Shown: piece by piece, positions 28,672 to 37,311 of the stretch
Position numbering within the stretch: the first letter of the stretch is position 1
How the letters are laid out: each line of letters begins with the position of its first letter
Assembly (NCBI GenBank): GCA_948438085.1
Contig: CAOJKP010000003.1
Location: 23,876 to 87,875, forward strand
Source of the DNA: an uncultured Clostridium sp.
GTDB taxonomy: Bacteria; Bacillota; Clostridia; TANB77; CAG-508
Reading direction: 5' to 3'
Length of the DNA stretch: 64,000 nt
Notes under the pieces: generated by a model
The model's database searches: none
What the model was told of the DNA's origin: nothing
The model's input: only the letters and a program-made list of their open reading frames with translations
Made by a program: the position numbers and the translations under genes

Positions 28672-29487
28672 TTAAGAATTAAAATTTTTACAAATTTCTT
28701 GGGCTAGTTCAGAAATTGTATAATCTTTCAATTGTATATTTAACCCATTTTCCTTCAATAATAAAGTCAACTTAATAATATCAGGAATATTTATATCCAA
28801 GCTTTTTAACAAATCTAAATTATTAAATAAATCTTCTTTCCTAATAATACTAGCTATTTGTCTATCGTTCATTACGACAATGCGATTTGAAAGTAAAATT
28901 TCATTAATGTTATTTGTAATAAAAATAATAGTTTTTCCATTTTTATGTAAGTTCTTAATAATGTCATAAATTTTTTCTTTTCCATTAGAATCTATCATTG
29001 TAGTAGGTTCATCCAATATTAAATATTTAGTAGAAGTAGCAATAGCACCAGCTAAATTAACTCTTTGCTTTTGACCTAGAGAAAGTTTATAGGTATCATA
29101 ATTTTCATAATCTTTCATATCAACCATTTCTAAACTATTTTTTATTCTTTCTTCTTTATTTTCTAATTGTAAATTTTTTAAGGCAAACTCAATATCATCA
29201 TGTACATTATTAAATAGAATTTGATTATCTGGATTTTGGAAAACAATACCTATATTGGTTCGTATTTGTTTAAAATTATTCTTATTATGGACATCTAAAT
29301 CATCTATTAAAACATTACCAGAAGTAGGTTTTAAAATACCGGCGATAATTCTAGCAAGAGTAGATTTTCCAGTACCATTTTTACCTATTATACTTATTAC
29401 TTCTCCATCATTAACAAAAAAGTTAATATTAGATAAAACTTCTTTTCCATTTTTATATTTAAAACTTATATTTTTTAATTCAATCAT
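28672..29487 (-). CDS. ecfA: ECF transporter ATPase subunit EcfA
   Basis: About 271 aa from the ATG at 29487 (MIELKNISFKY); the ATG at 29499 is also possible. ABC ATPase motifs are all present: Walker A GKNGTGKST, Q-loop FQNPDNQI, signature LSLGQKQRVN, Walker B YLILDEPTTMID and the H-loop region (IIFITNN, where the usual His is replaced). Most ECF modules use two ATPases (A and A'); only one is encoded here, so it may act as a homodimer or pair with a partner elsewhere. Third gene of the folate operon. Confidence 0.9.
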   Translation of the reverse strand: MIELKNISFKYKNGKEVLSNINFFVNDGEVISIIGKNGTGKSTLARIIAGILKPTSGNVLIDDLDVHNKNNFKQIRTNIGIVFQNPDNQILFNNVHDDIEFALKNLQLENKEERIKNSLEMVDMKDYENYDTYKLSLGQKQRVNLAGAIATSTKYLILDEPTTMIDSNGKEKIYDIIKNLHKNGKTIIFITNNINEILLSNRIVVMNDRQIASIIRKEDLFNNLDLLKSLDINIPDIIKLTLLLKENGLNIQLKDYTISELAQEICKNFNS

Positions 29488-29536
29488 ACTTAATCTCATT
29501 CCTCTTCCAAGGCACAAATTGGTTAGAAAAGAATTA

Positions 29537-29627
29537 AATTTTGGCAAGGAAAATGAATTTAAAATTTATGAAGCGTACTAATTGTACGTTGATTAAATTT
29601 TAAATGAAATTTGACACTGCCAAAATT
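29537..29627. repeat. imperfect palindrome between folC and ecfA
   Basis: AATTTTGGCA (29537-29546) and TGCCAAAATT (29618-29627) are perfect inverted ends. Inside, TTTAAAATTT and AAATTTTAAA, and GCGTAC and GTACGT also pair. It interrupts an operon and may be an mRNA processing or attenuation hairpin or a small inserted element. Confidence 0.6.
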
Positions 29628-29638
29628 GTAATGATTTT

Positions 29639-30931
29639 TCAACCTTTATCCTCTTTGAAATTTGAAATATGTTTTATAACATCACCATATATATAAAAGC
29701 TTCCTACAATAAAATTTACAAAATTAGAGTTATTTTGTAAAACAAAATTAATAGCATTTTTTAAATCCATAACATGTATATTTTTTGCATGATATTGTTT
29801 TGCTATATTACATAAAACTTTACCATCAACAAATCCTTTTTCTTTATTGCCAGAAGTAAAAATAAACATAGAATCTTCATCATTTGCAAGTAAAGAAATA
29901 ATTTTTTTATAATCTTTCTTTTCTAAAATAGAAACAATATAACATTTTTTCTTATTAGCATAGTACATATTTATAGAATTTTTGAAATTCAAAATAGCAT
30001 TCTCATTATGAGCACCATCAAATATAACTAGTGGTTTTTTTACTAATGTTTCAAACCTTGCTTTATGTATAACACTGCTAAGTCCAGAACGTAAACTATC
30101 TTCAGATATTTTATAACCTAAATCTCTTAAAATAAGAATAGCCTCTATACAAAGACAAGCATTTGGTACTTGTATACTACCTTTTAAATTAACTGCAATA
30201 TGACTAAAATTATTATAATCAAAATATTGATATATCTCATCATAAGAATAATTGCTTATACTAGATTGATTAATTAAATGTAGAGTGCTATTAGTTTCTT
30301 TGCATTTATTAATGAAAACTAAATCAACTAAATCTGAATTGCTAAAAAATAATGTATGAGAACCTTTTTTTATAATACCAGCTTTTTGATATGCAATATC
30401 ATAAAGTGTATTACCTAAAATTTGCATATGATCATATCCAATAGAAGAGATAAGGCAAATTAATGGTTTACTTATAATATTAGTACAATCGAATAATCCG
30501 CCTAATCCAGTTTCTAAAACAACAAAATCAACATTATTTCTATAAAAGTACAATAAAGCAATAGTAGTTTCTAATTCAAATAAGGTAACTTTAGTGTCAT
30601 GTGTACTATTATAATAATCAACTTTTGGACTAAGTTCTTCAATTAAATTAGAAAGTTCAATAGAGGAAATGTTAGCATTATTTATACTAATTCTTTCATT
30701 ATAAGAAATTAAATGTGGAGATATAAATTTTCCAACTTTATAACCTTCACAAACTAATATATTATTTAACATTTCTACACAACTACCCTTACCATTAGTA
30801 CCAGCAATATGAATAAATTTCATTTCTTTTTCGAAGTTAGAATATTCATTCATAAAGTATTCCATAGCTTGTAAAGAAGGGTTTTTTGTTTCATTTGAAA
30901 AACTATTTAAATAATTATTAATATCTATCAT
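29639..30931 (-). CDS. folC: folylpolyglutamate synthase / dihydrofolate synthase
   Basis: A 430-aa Mur-ligase-family enzyme. The P-loop is visible as GTNGKGS (about residues 44-50), with FISPHLISYNERI, LETGLGGLFDCTN and FDGAHNENA, all typical of FolC. It adds glutamates to folates, trapping them in the cell. Its position between folT and the ECF module fits folate uptake and retention. It starts with ATG behind AGAAAGAGTG, about 80 bases after folT. Confidence 0.93.
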   Translation of the reverse strand: MIDINNYLNSFSNETKNPSLQAMEYFMNEYSNFEKEMKFIHIAGTNGKGSCVEMLNNILVCEGYKVGKFISPHLISYNERISINNANISSIELSNLIEELSPKVDYYNSTHDTKVTLFELETTIALLYFYRNNVDFVVLETGLGGLFDCTNIISKPLICLISSIGYDHMQILGNTLYDIAYQKAGIIKKGSHTLFFSNSDLVDLVFINKCKETNSTLHLINQSSISNYSYDEIYQYFDYNNFSHIAVNLKGSIQVPNACLCIEAILILRDLGYKISEDSLRSGLSSVIHKARFETLVKKPLVIFDGAHNENAILNFKNSINMYYANKKKCYIVSILEKKDYKKIISLLANDEDSMFIFTSGNKEKGFVDGKVLCNIAKQYHAKNIHVMDLKNAINFVLQNNSNFVNFIVGSFYIYGDVIKHISNFKEDKG

Positions 30932-31012
30932 TTAATTCACTCTTTCTAGATTTACTGAAATATTTTTTATTACTTACTTGATTAAATATATATTAGTATC
31001 AAATAAAGTACT

Positions 31013-31543
31013 TTAGGAATCCAACAAATACTTATTTGCAACAGGTTTTATAAATTTATTTAATGAAAATACAGTAATAATTTGAATTGGTAGCATAATA
31101 ACTTGTGTAGTAACACGAGTAGCAACAATAGCAAAATAAGCTTTTCCATATAACATATTAAGCCAAAAAGAAGTAATAAAAATATTAACAACACCAAGTA
31201 CTAAAACACTACTAATAATTAATCTAATTAAAAAATTAAAATTGCTAAATTCCTTATCAGACTTATTATACAAAAGTAAACCATAAATTAAACCTCTAAT
31301 ACCAGCACTTACAGTAAATCCAGGAAAATAACTTCCAAAAGGAAACAAAATTGCACCTATTAAGTCTCCTAATACAGCAATTAATGTACTGTATTTGGGC
31401 CCAAGTAAAATAGCACAAATCATTATTGGAATAAAGTCTAAGCTTATAACTAAAAATTGTGTTTCAATAGAAACAAATCTTGATAAAATAATTACCAAAG
31501 CTAAAAGCATAGCAGATAAAATAATTTTCTTACTTTTTTTCAT
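31013..31543 (-). CDS. folT: folate ECF transporter S component FolT
   Basis: 176 aa with about six hydrophobic segments; the N-terminus resembles other ECF S components (LSAMLLALVIILSRFVSI) and the middle has GDLIGAILFPFGSYFPGFT. Substrate assignment to folate rests on three things: the tetrahydrofolate-type riboswitch directly upstream, the downstream folC, and resemblance to FolT. The ribosome binding site (AAGGAG) is inside the 3' arm of a terminator-like hairpin, so expression should fall when the ligand-bound riboswitch lets that hairpin form. Confidence 0.88.
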   Translation of the reverse strand: MKKSKKIILSAMLLALVIILSRFVSIETQFLVISLDFIPIMICAILLGPKYSTLIAVLGDLIGAILFPFGSYFPGFTVSAGIRGLIYGLLLYNKSDKEFSNFNFLIRLIISSVLVLGVVNIFITSFWLNMLYGKAYFAIVATRVTTQVIMLPIQIITVFSLNKFIKPVANKYLLDS

Positions 31544-31587
31544 AAAAAAAGCTCCTTTCTTTTATCCACTATAAAGAAAGGAGCTTT
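31544..31587 (-). terminator. folT leader terminator that also hides its ribosome binding site
   Basis: A perfect 15-bp stem (31573-31587 with 31548-31562) followed by a U tract on the minus strand. The 3' arm contains AAGGAG and the U tract runs into the ATG at 31543. The hairpin can stop transcription, block translation, or do both. Confidence 0.85.
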
Positions 31588-31608
31588 GAATCTCCTAAAA
31601 ATCTTTAA

Positions 31609-31698
31609 TAGCGGAATGCGAACATTAATAAGCAATTTACATTTTGCCCTAATAGCAACTTCCTGTCTATTAGGTCTTAACTATTAATGTCCTACTCT
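31609..31698 (-). ncRNA. tetrahydrofolate (THF) riboswitch aptamer
   Basis: On the minus strand it runs GAGTAGGACATTAAT, GTTAAG, a hairpin (CCTAATAG with CTATTAGG) carrying AGGAAGTTG, then ATTAATGTTCGCATTCCGCT. The outer ACATTAAT/ATTAATGT helix, GTTAAG and the terminal CGCAT-CCGCT match my memory of the THF-I class. The position before folT and folC agrees. Comparison is from memory; a covariance-model search would settle it. Confidence 0.85.
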
Positions 31699-31714
31699 AT
31701 ATTTTTATAAAAAT

Positions 31715-31743
31715 ATTATAATACAAAAAAGAACGAAATTCAA
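31715..31743 (-). promoter_or_regulatory. promoter of the folate operon
   Basis: On the minus strand TTGAAT (31743-31738), a 17-base spacer and TATAAT (31720-31715). Transcription would begin about 10 bases before the riboswitch. Confidence 0.75.
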
Positions 31744-31774
31744 CATATTTTTAAACAAGTACTGTCAATATTAA

Positions 31775-31937
31775 CTAATTAGCGCGAAGGAAGTAAATAT
31801 ATAAATATTTTGAACATAAAGAGCCATGCGTGGGTGACCGATGAGAACTGTTAAAATACGTGAGTATTTTTTACAGTTCCATTGGGGAATGGCGATTGAC
31901 GAGAAAAAATATTTATATATTTACTCCCTGGGAGCGG
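31775..31937 (-). repeat. palindromic intergenic repeat, family 2, copy C (inverted)
   Basis: The reverse complement matches copy B through CGCTCCCAGGGAG, CGCCATTCCCCAATGGAACT, the inner stem and CGCGCTAATTAG. Part of the 3' arm differs (AAGAGCC against GAGGAGCC). It fills much of the roughly 280-base gap between the folT promoter and the WG-repeat gene; no gene is seen there. Confidence 0.8.
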
Positions 31938-32027
31938 TATATTATTATACATATTTATTTTTTAATAAAAGCTTTTATTTTATAAAAAAATGTGGTATAT
32001 TAAGTAAAAATATATTGGAGGGAAAGC

Positions 32028-33551
32028 ATGAAAAAAGGAAGAAGATATGATGATGAACCAAAGCTAAATGTAAAAAAAGTTATAGCAGTAATAGTTGCCA
32101 TTATTGTTATAATAATGTTTATAATAGCAATTAATAAACTATTAGATTCAAACAATACAAATGAAATAATATCGGTTAAAAGTTATTATCCAGTATATAC
32201 AAATGAAAAGTGGGGAGTAATTAATTCAAATGGTGAAATTGTAATAGAGCCTACAATGGATGAAATGATTGTTATTCCAGATAATAAAACAGATTTATTT
32301 ATATGTAACTATGATATAAATTATGAAAATAATACATATAAAACAAAAGTAATAAACTCTAAAAATGAGGAAAAGTTTAATGAATATGATTTAGTAGAAG
32401 CAATAGGAAATGTAGATAAAAGTAGTAATACTACTTGGTATGAGGAAAAAATATTAAAAGTTAAAAAAGATAATAAATACGGGCTTATTGACTATCAGGG
32501 AAAAATTATATTAGATACAATATATGACCAAATATATGCATTAGAGGGAATTAAAAATAGCATAATTATAGTAAAGGAAAATAAATTAGGTCTATGTGAT
32601 AACACAGGTTCAATTATTATAGAACCTGTATATGAAAAAATACTACCAATAGGAAATGATAATAAAAATGGTTATGTTGTAGTTAATAAAGAAAACAAAT
32701 ATGGAGTAATAGACACTTTAAAAAAAGAAGTATTAGAAGTAATATATGATAAAGTAGAAAATATTGCGCAAAATGGATATTATGTTGTAACACAAGATGG
32801 AACAAATAAGATTATCAATAAAGATAAAAGTACGCATTTAGAAAATAAGTTTGATGAAGTATGTGAAATTAAAGACGAAATTGTAATATACAAAAAAAAT
32901 AAAAAATATGGAGCTTTAAGGCTTTCAGGAGAAGAAATTATTCAAGCAAAATATGATTACTTAACATTTGCGCTTACAAATTGTTTCATAGCAAAGATAG
33001 ATGGCAAATATGGTGTTATAAACAATTCTAATGAAGAAAAACTAAAATTCGAATACTCTAATATAGAATATATAAAAGAAGGAGATTTCCTATTAGCATA
33101 TGAAAATGATGACATATACGCAAATATAATCGATTCAAACTTTGAAAATAAAGAAAAAGGAATAATTTCAGATATAAATACTCAAAAAGGATATATTAAA
33201 ATAACAAAACAAACAGGAGAGTATATATATTATAATTTTAAATTTGAACAACAAGAAAAGAGCAAAATACTTAAAGAAAATGATATAATATTAACAAAAA
33301 ATAATAATCTATATGGATATGTAAATCAAGATGGAAAAAATGTTGTGGAATGTATATATAATGATGCTAAAGAACTTAATCAATATGGATATGCTGCCGT
33401 AAATAAAGATGGAAAATGGGGAGCAATAGATAAAAATGGAAAAGTAGTATGTGAATGTATATACGATTTAAGTGATAATGTACTTATAGATTTTATTGGA
33501 AAATGGCATATAGGTATAGATACAAATTCTGTATACTATACAGATATGTAA
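32028..33551 (+). CDS. membrane-anchored WG-repeat protein
   Basis: 507 aa: a basic N-terminus, one membrane helix (about residues 17-37), then extracellular WG repeats. Units such as KWGVINSNGEIVIEP, KYGLIDYQGKIILD, KYGVIDTLKKEVLE and KWGAIDKNGKVVCE recur at roughly 45-70 residue intervals, the last ones near the C-terminus. WG repeats form beta structures of uncertain role. Start behind TTGGAGGG. acpS follows after 14 bases. Confidence 0.88.
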   Translation: MKKGRRYDDEPKLNVKKVIAVIVAIIVIIMFIIAINKLLDSNNTNEIISVKSYYPVYTNEKWGVINSNGEIVIEPTMDEMIVIPDNKTDLFICNYDINYENNTYKTKVINSKNEEKFNEYDLVEAIGNVDKSSNTTWYEEKILKVKKDNKYGLIDYQGKIILDTIYDQIYALEGIKNSIIIVKENKLGLCDNTGSIIIEPVYEKILPIGNDNKNGYVVVNKENKYGVIDTLKKEVLEVIYDKVENIAQNGYYVVTQDGTNKIINKDKSTHLENKFDEVCEIKDEIVIYKKNKKYGALRLSGEEIIQAKYDYLTFALTNCFIAKIDGKYGVINNSNEEKLKFEYSNIEYIKEGDFLLAYENDDIYANIIDSNFENKEKGIISDINTQKGYIKITKQTGEYIYYNFKFEQQEKSKILKENDIILTKNNNLYGYVNQDGKNVVECIYNDAKELNQYGYAAVNKDGKWGAIDKNGKVVCECIYDLSDNVLIDFIGKWHIGIDTNSVYYTDM

Positions 33552-33565
33552 AAATGGGAGGCACT

Positions 33566-33937
33566 ATGCAAATAAACTGTGGTACAGACATTATAGAAAT
33601 AGGCAGAATAGAAGAAGCTATTGAGGAATTAGGCGATAAATTTATTAGTAGAGTATTTACTAAAAAAGAAATAGAATACTGTGAAGGAAAAAATAATGCA
33701 AAATATGAACACTATGCAGGACGATTTGCTGCAAAAGAAGCAGCATTTAAGGCAATATCGAAGCTGTTAGAAGATAAATACAGTATTAATTGGAAAAATA
33801 TAGAAGTCGAAAATGATGAAGATGGTAGACCAAAAATAAATTTTATAGATATTGATATGAGCAAAATTGAGAAAATAGATATAAGTATATCGCATTGTAA
33901 ACAATATGCAACTGCGAATGTAATAATTGCTTATTAG
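33566..33937 (+). CDS. acpS: holo-[acyl-carrier-protein] synthase
   Basis: 123 aa from the ATG at 33566 behind GGGAGG. It transfers 4'-phosphopantetheine from CoA to acyl carrier protein. The Mg-binding signature is visible: CGTDIIEIGRIEEA near the N-terminus and RFAAKEAAFKAI around residues 50-60, with DISISHCKQYA near the end. Length is typical. It is probably cotranscribed with the WG-repeat gene. Confidence 0.95.
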   Translation: MQINCGTDIIEIGRIEEAIEELGDKFISRVFTKKEIEYCEGKNNAKYEHYAGRFAAKEAAFKAISKLLEDKYSINWKNIEVENDEDGRPKINFIDIDMSKIEKIDISISHCKQYATANVIIAY

Positions 33938-34022
33938 TATATAATATAACTAAACAAGAAGTAATATTAATATAAAAAACGAGTTCAAACATATTATTAA
34001 TATAGTATGAAAGGATAACAAT

Positions 34023-34799
34023 ATGGAATTATTTGATTCACATTGTCATTTAAATGATGAGAAATTTGATGAAGATAGAGATAATGTAATAAAAAGTATT
34101 TATAAAGCAGGAGTATCTAAAATAGTAAATGCAGGATATGACATATCATCATCAAAAAAAGCAATAGATATTGCAAAAAAAAATGAATATATATATTGTA
34201 CTGTTGGAATATCTCCAAATGATGTACCTAAAAGTATAAAAGAAATAGATGACCAAATTAAAGAAATAAAATCATTACTTAATAATAAAAAAATAGTTGC
34301 AATAGGAGAAATAGGATTAGATTATTATTGGAATAAAGAAAATAAAAGTATACAAAAAGATATGTTTATTAAGCAAATAGAACTTGCTAATATATATAAT
34401 TTACCAATTCAAATTCATACAAGAGAAGCTGTAGATGATACAATAAAAATACTAAGAGAAAACAAAGTTGAAAAAAGTGGAATATTTCATTGCTGCCCAT
34501 TAAATAGGCAATTGGTTAATGAAGCTTTAAAAATGGGATTCTATATATCATTTGCAGGACCTATAACATTTAAAAATTCAAAAAATGCTGAAGAAATAAT
34601 AAATATGGTACCACTTGATAAGATTTTAATAGAAACAGATAGTCCATATTTATCTCCAGAACCCAATAGAGGAAAAAGAAATACACCTGAAAATGTAGTA
34701 TTTAATGCGAGAAAAATAGCAGAAGTTACAAAAAAATCACCCCAAGAAATAGCAAGTATCACATATGAAAATGCGTGTAGAATATTTGGAATACAATAA
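34023..34799 (+). CDS. tatD: TatD-family metal-dependent DNase
   Basis: 258 aa, TIM-barrel metallohydrolase. Metal ligands are visible in FDSHCHLND, AIGEIGLDYYW, IQIHTREA, IFHCCP and ETDSPYLSPEPNRGKRN. Family members have 3' to 5' exonuclease or deoxyribonuclease activity. Start ATG behind GAAAGGATAAC. A strong terminator follows. Confidence 0.95.
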   Translation: MELFDSHCHLNDEKFDEDRDNVIKSIYKAGVSKIVNAGYDISSSKKAIDIAKKNEYIYCTVGISPNDVPKSIKEIDDQIKEIKSLLNNKKIVAIGEIGLDYYWNKENKSIQKDMFIKQIELANIYNLPIQIHTREAVDDTIKILRENKVEKSGIFHCCPLNRQLVNEALKMGFYISFAGPITFKNSKNAEEIINMVPLDKILIETDSPYLSPEPNRGKRNTPENVVFNARKIAEVTKKSPQEIASITYENACRIFGIQ

Positions 34800-34823
34800 T
34801 TAATTTTATTATTATTAATGAAA

Positions 34824-34866
34824 AAAATATAAGAACAAATAACTTTGCTATTTGTTCTTATATTTT
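34824..34866. terminator. bidirectional terminator between tatD and the 34869 gene
   Basis: A perfect 18-bp stem (34824-34841 with 34849-34866) with a 7-base loop. It serves both converging genes. Confidence 0.85.
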
Positions 34867-34868
34867 GC

Positions 34869-35495
34869 TTAGTAGTTTTCAATATTATTAACTAAAAACT
34901 GTTTTAGAGATAGATTGTCTTTATTTGAATTATTAAAAGAGTACATACTATAATTTAATCGTTGATAAACTTTATTTGTTTTATTGATTTCATAAAATGA
35001 AATTTTTGCTCCAGATGTAGCAAGTAATCTAAAATAATTAGAATTTATGTCTATATCATTAAACGAATATACAAATAAACGATTCATGTTTTCACTTTCA
35101 ATTTTATTAGAAATTATATCTATATATTTATTTAAATCTCCTTTTATAACCATAACTGCATAACCTTCAGGTGGATTGCAATATAAATAATTATTATTTT
35201 CTTCTAAATGAACAACATATGAAAAATATTTTGTTTCTTTTAAAAGAGATTCTTGTGTGTATACAATATAATTTTCATTGTTATGTTTAACATAATAAAT
35301 ATTTCCTTTTAATTCTCCTTCTCCGCCACCATATTTTACTTTTTCTAAAATAACATAATTATCTCCAAATTTTTCATAAAGATAACCTTCTATTCCTACA
35401 TTTTTATCAATAGGTTTAATATTATTAATTACTACTATTATACTTACAAAAGCTATTAATAATACAAGTATAATTATTACACTTTTTTTCATCAA
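34869..35495 (-). CDS. secreted or membrane-anchored protein of unknown function
   Basis: 208 aa, not recognised. A Lys-rich start and one hydrophobic helix (about residues 5-24) lack a lipobox Cys, so it is probably an anchor or uncleaved signal. The extracellular part is mixed and charged, with YLYEKFGDNYVILEKVKYGG, GNIYYVKHNNENYIVY and PPEGYAVMVIKGD. No repeats or catalytic motif are evident. Convergent to tatD, 72 bases downstream of htpX on the same strand. Confidence 0.7.
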   Translation of the reverse strand: MMKKSVIIILVLLIAFVSIIVVINNIKPIDKNVGIEGYLYEKFGDNYVILEKVKYGGGEGELKGNIYYVKHNNENYIVYTQESLLKETKYFSYVVHLEENNNYLYCNPPEGYAVMVIKGDLNKYIDIISNKIESENMNRLFVYSFNDIDINSNYFRLLATSGAKISFYEINKTNKVYQRLNYSMYSFNNSNKDNLSLKQFLVNNIENY

Positions 35496-35567
35496 TTTTC
35501 TCCTAATAAAATATTCTTTAAGTTAATATATCATATTCTTTATAATGTAGCAAGTGAATGTTTCTGT

Positions 35568-36464
35568 TTATTGTATATTTTTTATTGCTTCAATTCTAGC
35601 CTCAGTACTTGGATGAGTGGAAAATAAAGAACTTTTTTTCTTTTTACCTTTTGCATTTTTCTTAAATGGATCAGAAATAAACATATGTGCAGTAGAAGAA
35701 CTAGCTGTTCTTAGCTGATTAGAATCTTCTTCTAATTTTTGTAATGCAGAAATTAAACCTTGAGGATTCCTTGTTAATTCTACAGAAGTAGCATCTGCTA
35801 AGAATTCTCTACGTCTTGAAACGGCTAATTGCATAAGCTGAGCAACTATTGGAGATAAAACAAGAAATATAAGTCCAATTAGTGCCATAAAGCCACCAAC
35901 TTTACTATCATCGTCGTCATCTAAATGTCTATATAAAGAACTTCTTGTAAGCCAATCTGCAAGCATTACTATAAAACCAACCATTACAGAAACTACAGCA
36001 CTAAGTCGTATATCATAATTTTTTATATGACCTAATTCATGTGCAACTACACCTTCTAATTCATAATAATCTAACTTTTCTAGTAGACCAGTAGTAACAC
36101 ATATAACAGAATGTTCAGGGTTTCTTCCTGTTGCAAAAGCATTAGGTTGAGCATCCTCTACAATATATAATTTAGGTTTAGTATCAAGACCTGCACTAAT
36201 AACTAATGAATCTAATATATTTACAAGTTTTTGATTTTCCTCTTTTGTTGCAGGTCTAGCTCTACAAGAAGCAAGAACTACTTTATCACAATTATAATAT
36301 GAAACATAAGTAGTAATTATAGAAAATATTAAAGCTATTATTATAGAAAATGACCCTAAGTTAAAAGCAACACATACATAATATACAATTAATGTAAGAA
36401 GCAATAAAAAGAAAAAAACTATAATACCTGTTTTTATTTTATTTTTTCGTATATCTTCAAACAT
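35568..36464 (-). CDS. htpX: HtpX-type M48 membrane zinc metalloprotease
   Basis: 298 aa with two N-terminal helices (about residues 13-50), the zinc motif VAHELGHIKNYD (HEXXH), two further helices and the third ligand region SRRREFLADATSVEL. A C-terminal Lys-rich segment and FSTHPSTEARI close the protein. It degrades damaged membrane proteins in characterised homologues. It follows lemA, a common pairing in bacteria. Confidence 0.94.
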   Translation of the reverse strand: MFEDIRKNKIKTGIIVFFFLLLLTLIVYYVCVAFNLGSFSIIIALIFSIITTYVSYYNCDKVVLASCRARPATKEENQKLVNILDSLVISAGLDTKPKLYIVEDAQPNAFATGRNPEHSVICVTTGLLEKLDYYELEGVVAHELGHIKNYDIRLSAVVSVMVGFIVMLADWLTRSSLYRHLDDDDDSKVGGFMALIGLIFLVLSPIVAQLMQLAVSRRREFLADATSVELTRNPQGLISALQKLEEDSNQLRTASSSTAHMFISDPFKKNAKGKKKKSSLFSTHPSTEARIEAIKNIQ

Positions 36465-36517
36465 ATTATCAACTCCATTATTTAAAAATTAGGTTGGAAG
36501 ATTTCCAACCTAGTAAA

Positions 36518-37078
36518 TTATTTATCAAAATTTACTTTTACATTTTTTCTTGCTTCATCACTTTCAGCTTCAAATAAATCTGCTGGTTTAAAATTAAACA
36601 TAGAAGCTATAATATTAGATGGTACAACTTGTAATTTTGTATTGTATAATGTTGCAGAATCATTATAAAATTGTCTTGAAAAAGATATTTTATTTTCTGT
36701 TGAACGTAATTCTTCTTGTAATTCAGAAAAATTTTGATTTGCTTTTAGTTCTGGATAATTTTCCGAAACTGACATTATAGTTTTTAAAGTACTAGATAAT
36801 TGTGTATCTAATTCAGCTTTTTCTTTTACAGTTGTTGTATTTGCCCATGCAGTTCTTAATTCAGCAATTTTTGTAAATGTTTCTTCTTCATGTTTCATAT
36901 AACCTTTTACAGTTTCAACTAAGTTAGGTATTAAATCAAATCTTCTTTGTAGCTGTACGTCAATTTGGCTCCAAGCATTTGTTGTTTTCATTCTAGATTT
37001 AACAAGACCATTATATACAGATATTATCCATAAAACTAGAAGTAAGACCACTATTATGATACAAATAATAATTCCCAT
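36518..37078 (-). CDS. lemA: LemA family protein
   Basis: About 186 aa from the ATG at 37078 behind AAGGAGG (a longer in-frame start at 37108 precedes that site). One N-terminal membrane helix, then a long helical domain with the conserved VKSRMKTTNAWSQIDVQLQR, DLIPNLVETVKGYMKHEE and RQFYNDSATLYN. Function is not established. It is paired with htpX, 53 bases apart, and probably forms an operon with it. Confidence 0.94.
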   Translation of the reverse strand: MGIIICIIIVVLLLVLWIISVYNGLVKSRMKTTNAWSQIDVQLQRRFDLIPNLVETVKGYMKHEEETFTKIAELRTAWANTTTVKEKAELDTQLSSTLKTIMSVSENYPELKANQNFSELQEELRSTENKISFSRQFYNDSATLYNTKLQVVPSNIIASMFNFKPADLFEAESDEARKNVKVNFDK

Positions 37079-37249
37079 ATTTTCCTCCTTATAAATAACT
37101 ATAATCATATAATATCACATACATATACTTTATGCAAGAATAGATAAATTATAAATCAAAAAAAATTTTTTTTGGTAATATTTGTTAAATGAGGTGAATA
37201 TAATTAATATATAAGGTTTTTAGCAATTTTATTAAAGACTTTTTAAAAT

Positions 37250-37278
37250 TTGACTTTAAAAATCTTATAGTATATAAT
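37250..37278 (+). promoter_or_regulatory. promoter of the 3D-domain protein gene
   Basis: TTGACT (37250-37255), 17-base spacer, TATAAT (37273-37278), 33 bases before the start codon at 37312. Confidence 0.75.
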
Positions 37279-37311
37279 ACTAAATAAGTCACAAAGGAGG
37301 AAAAAATCCAT

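Noticed and set aside
31841..32050. Open frame of 69 codons before the WG-repeat gene
   Set aside because: It lies inside repeat copy C and has no ribosome binding site or recognisable product.
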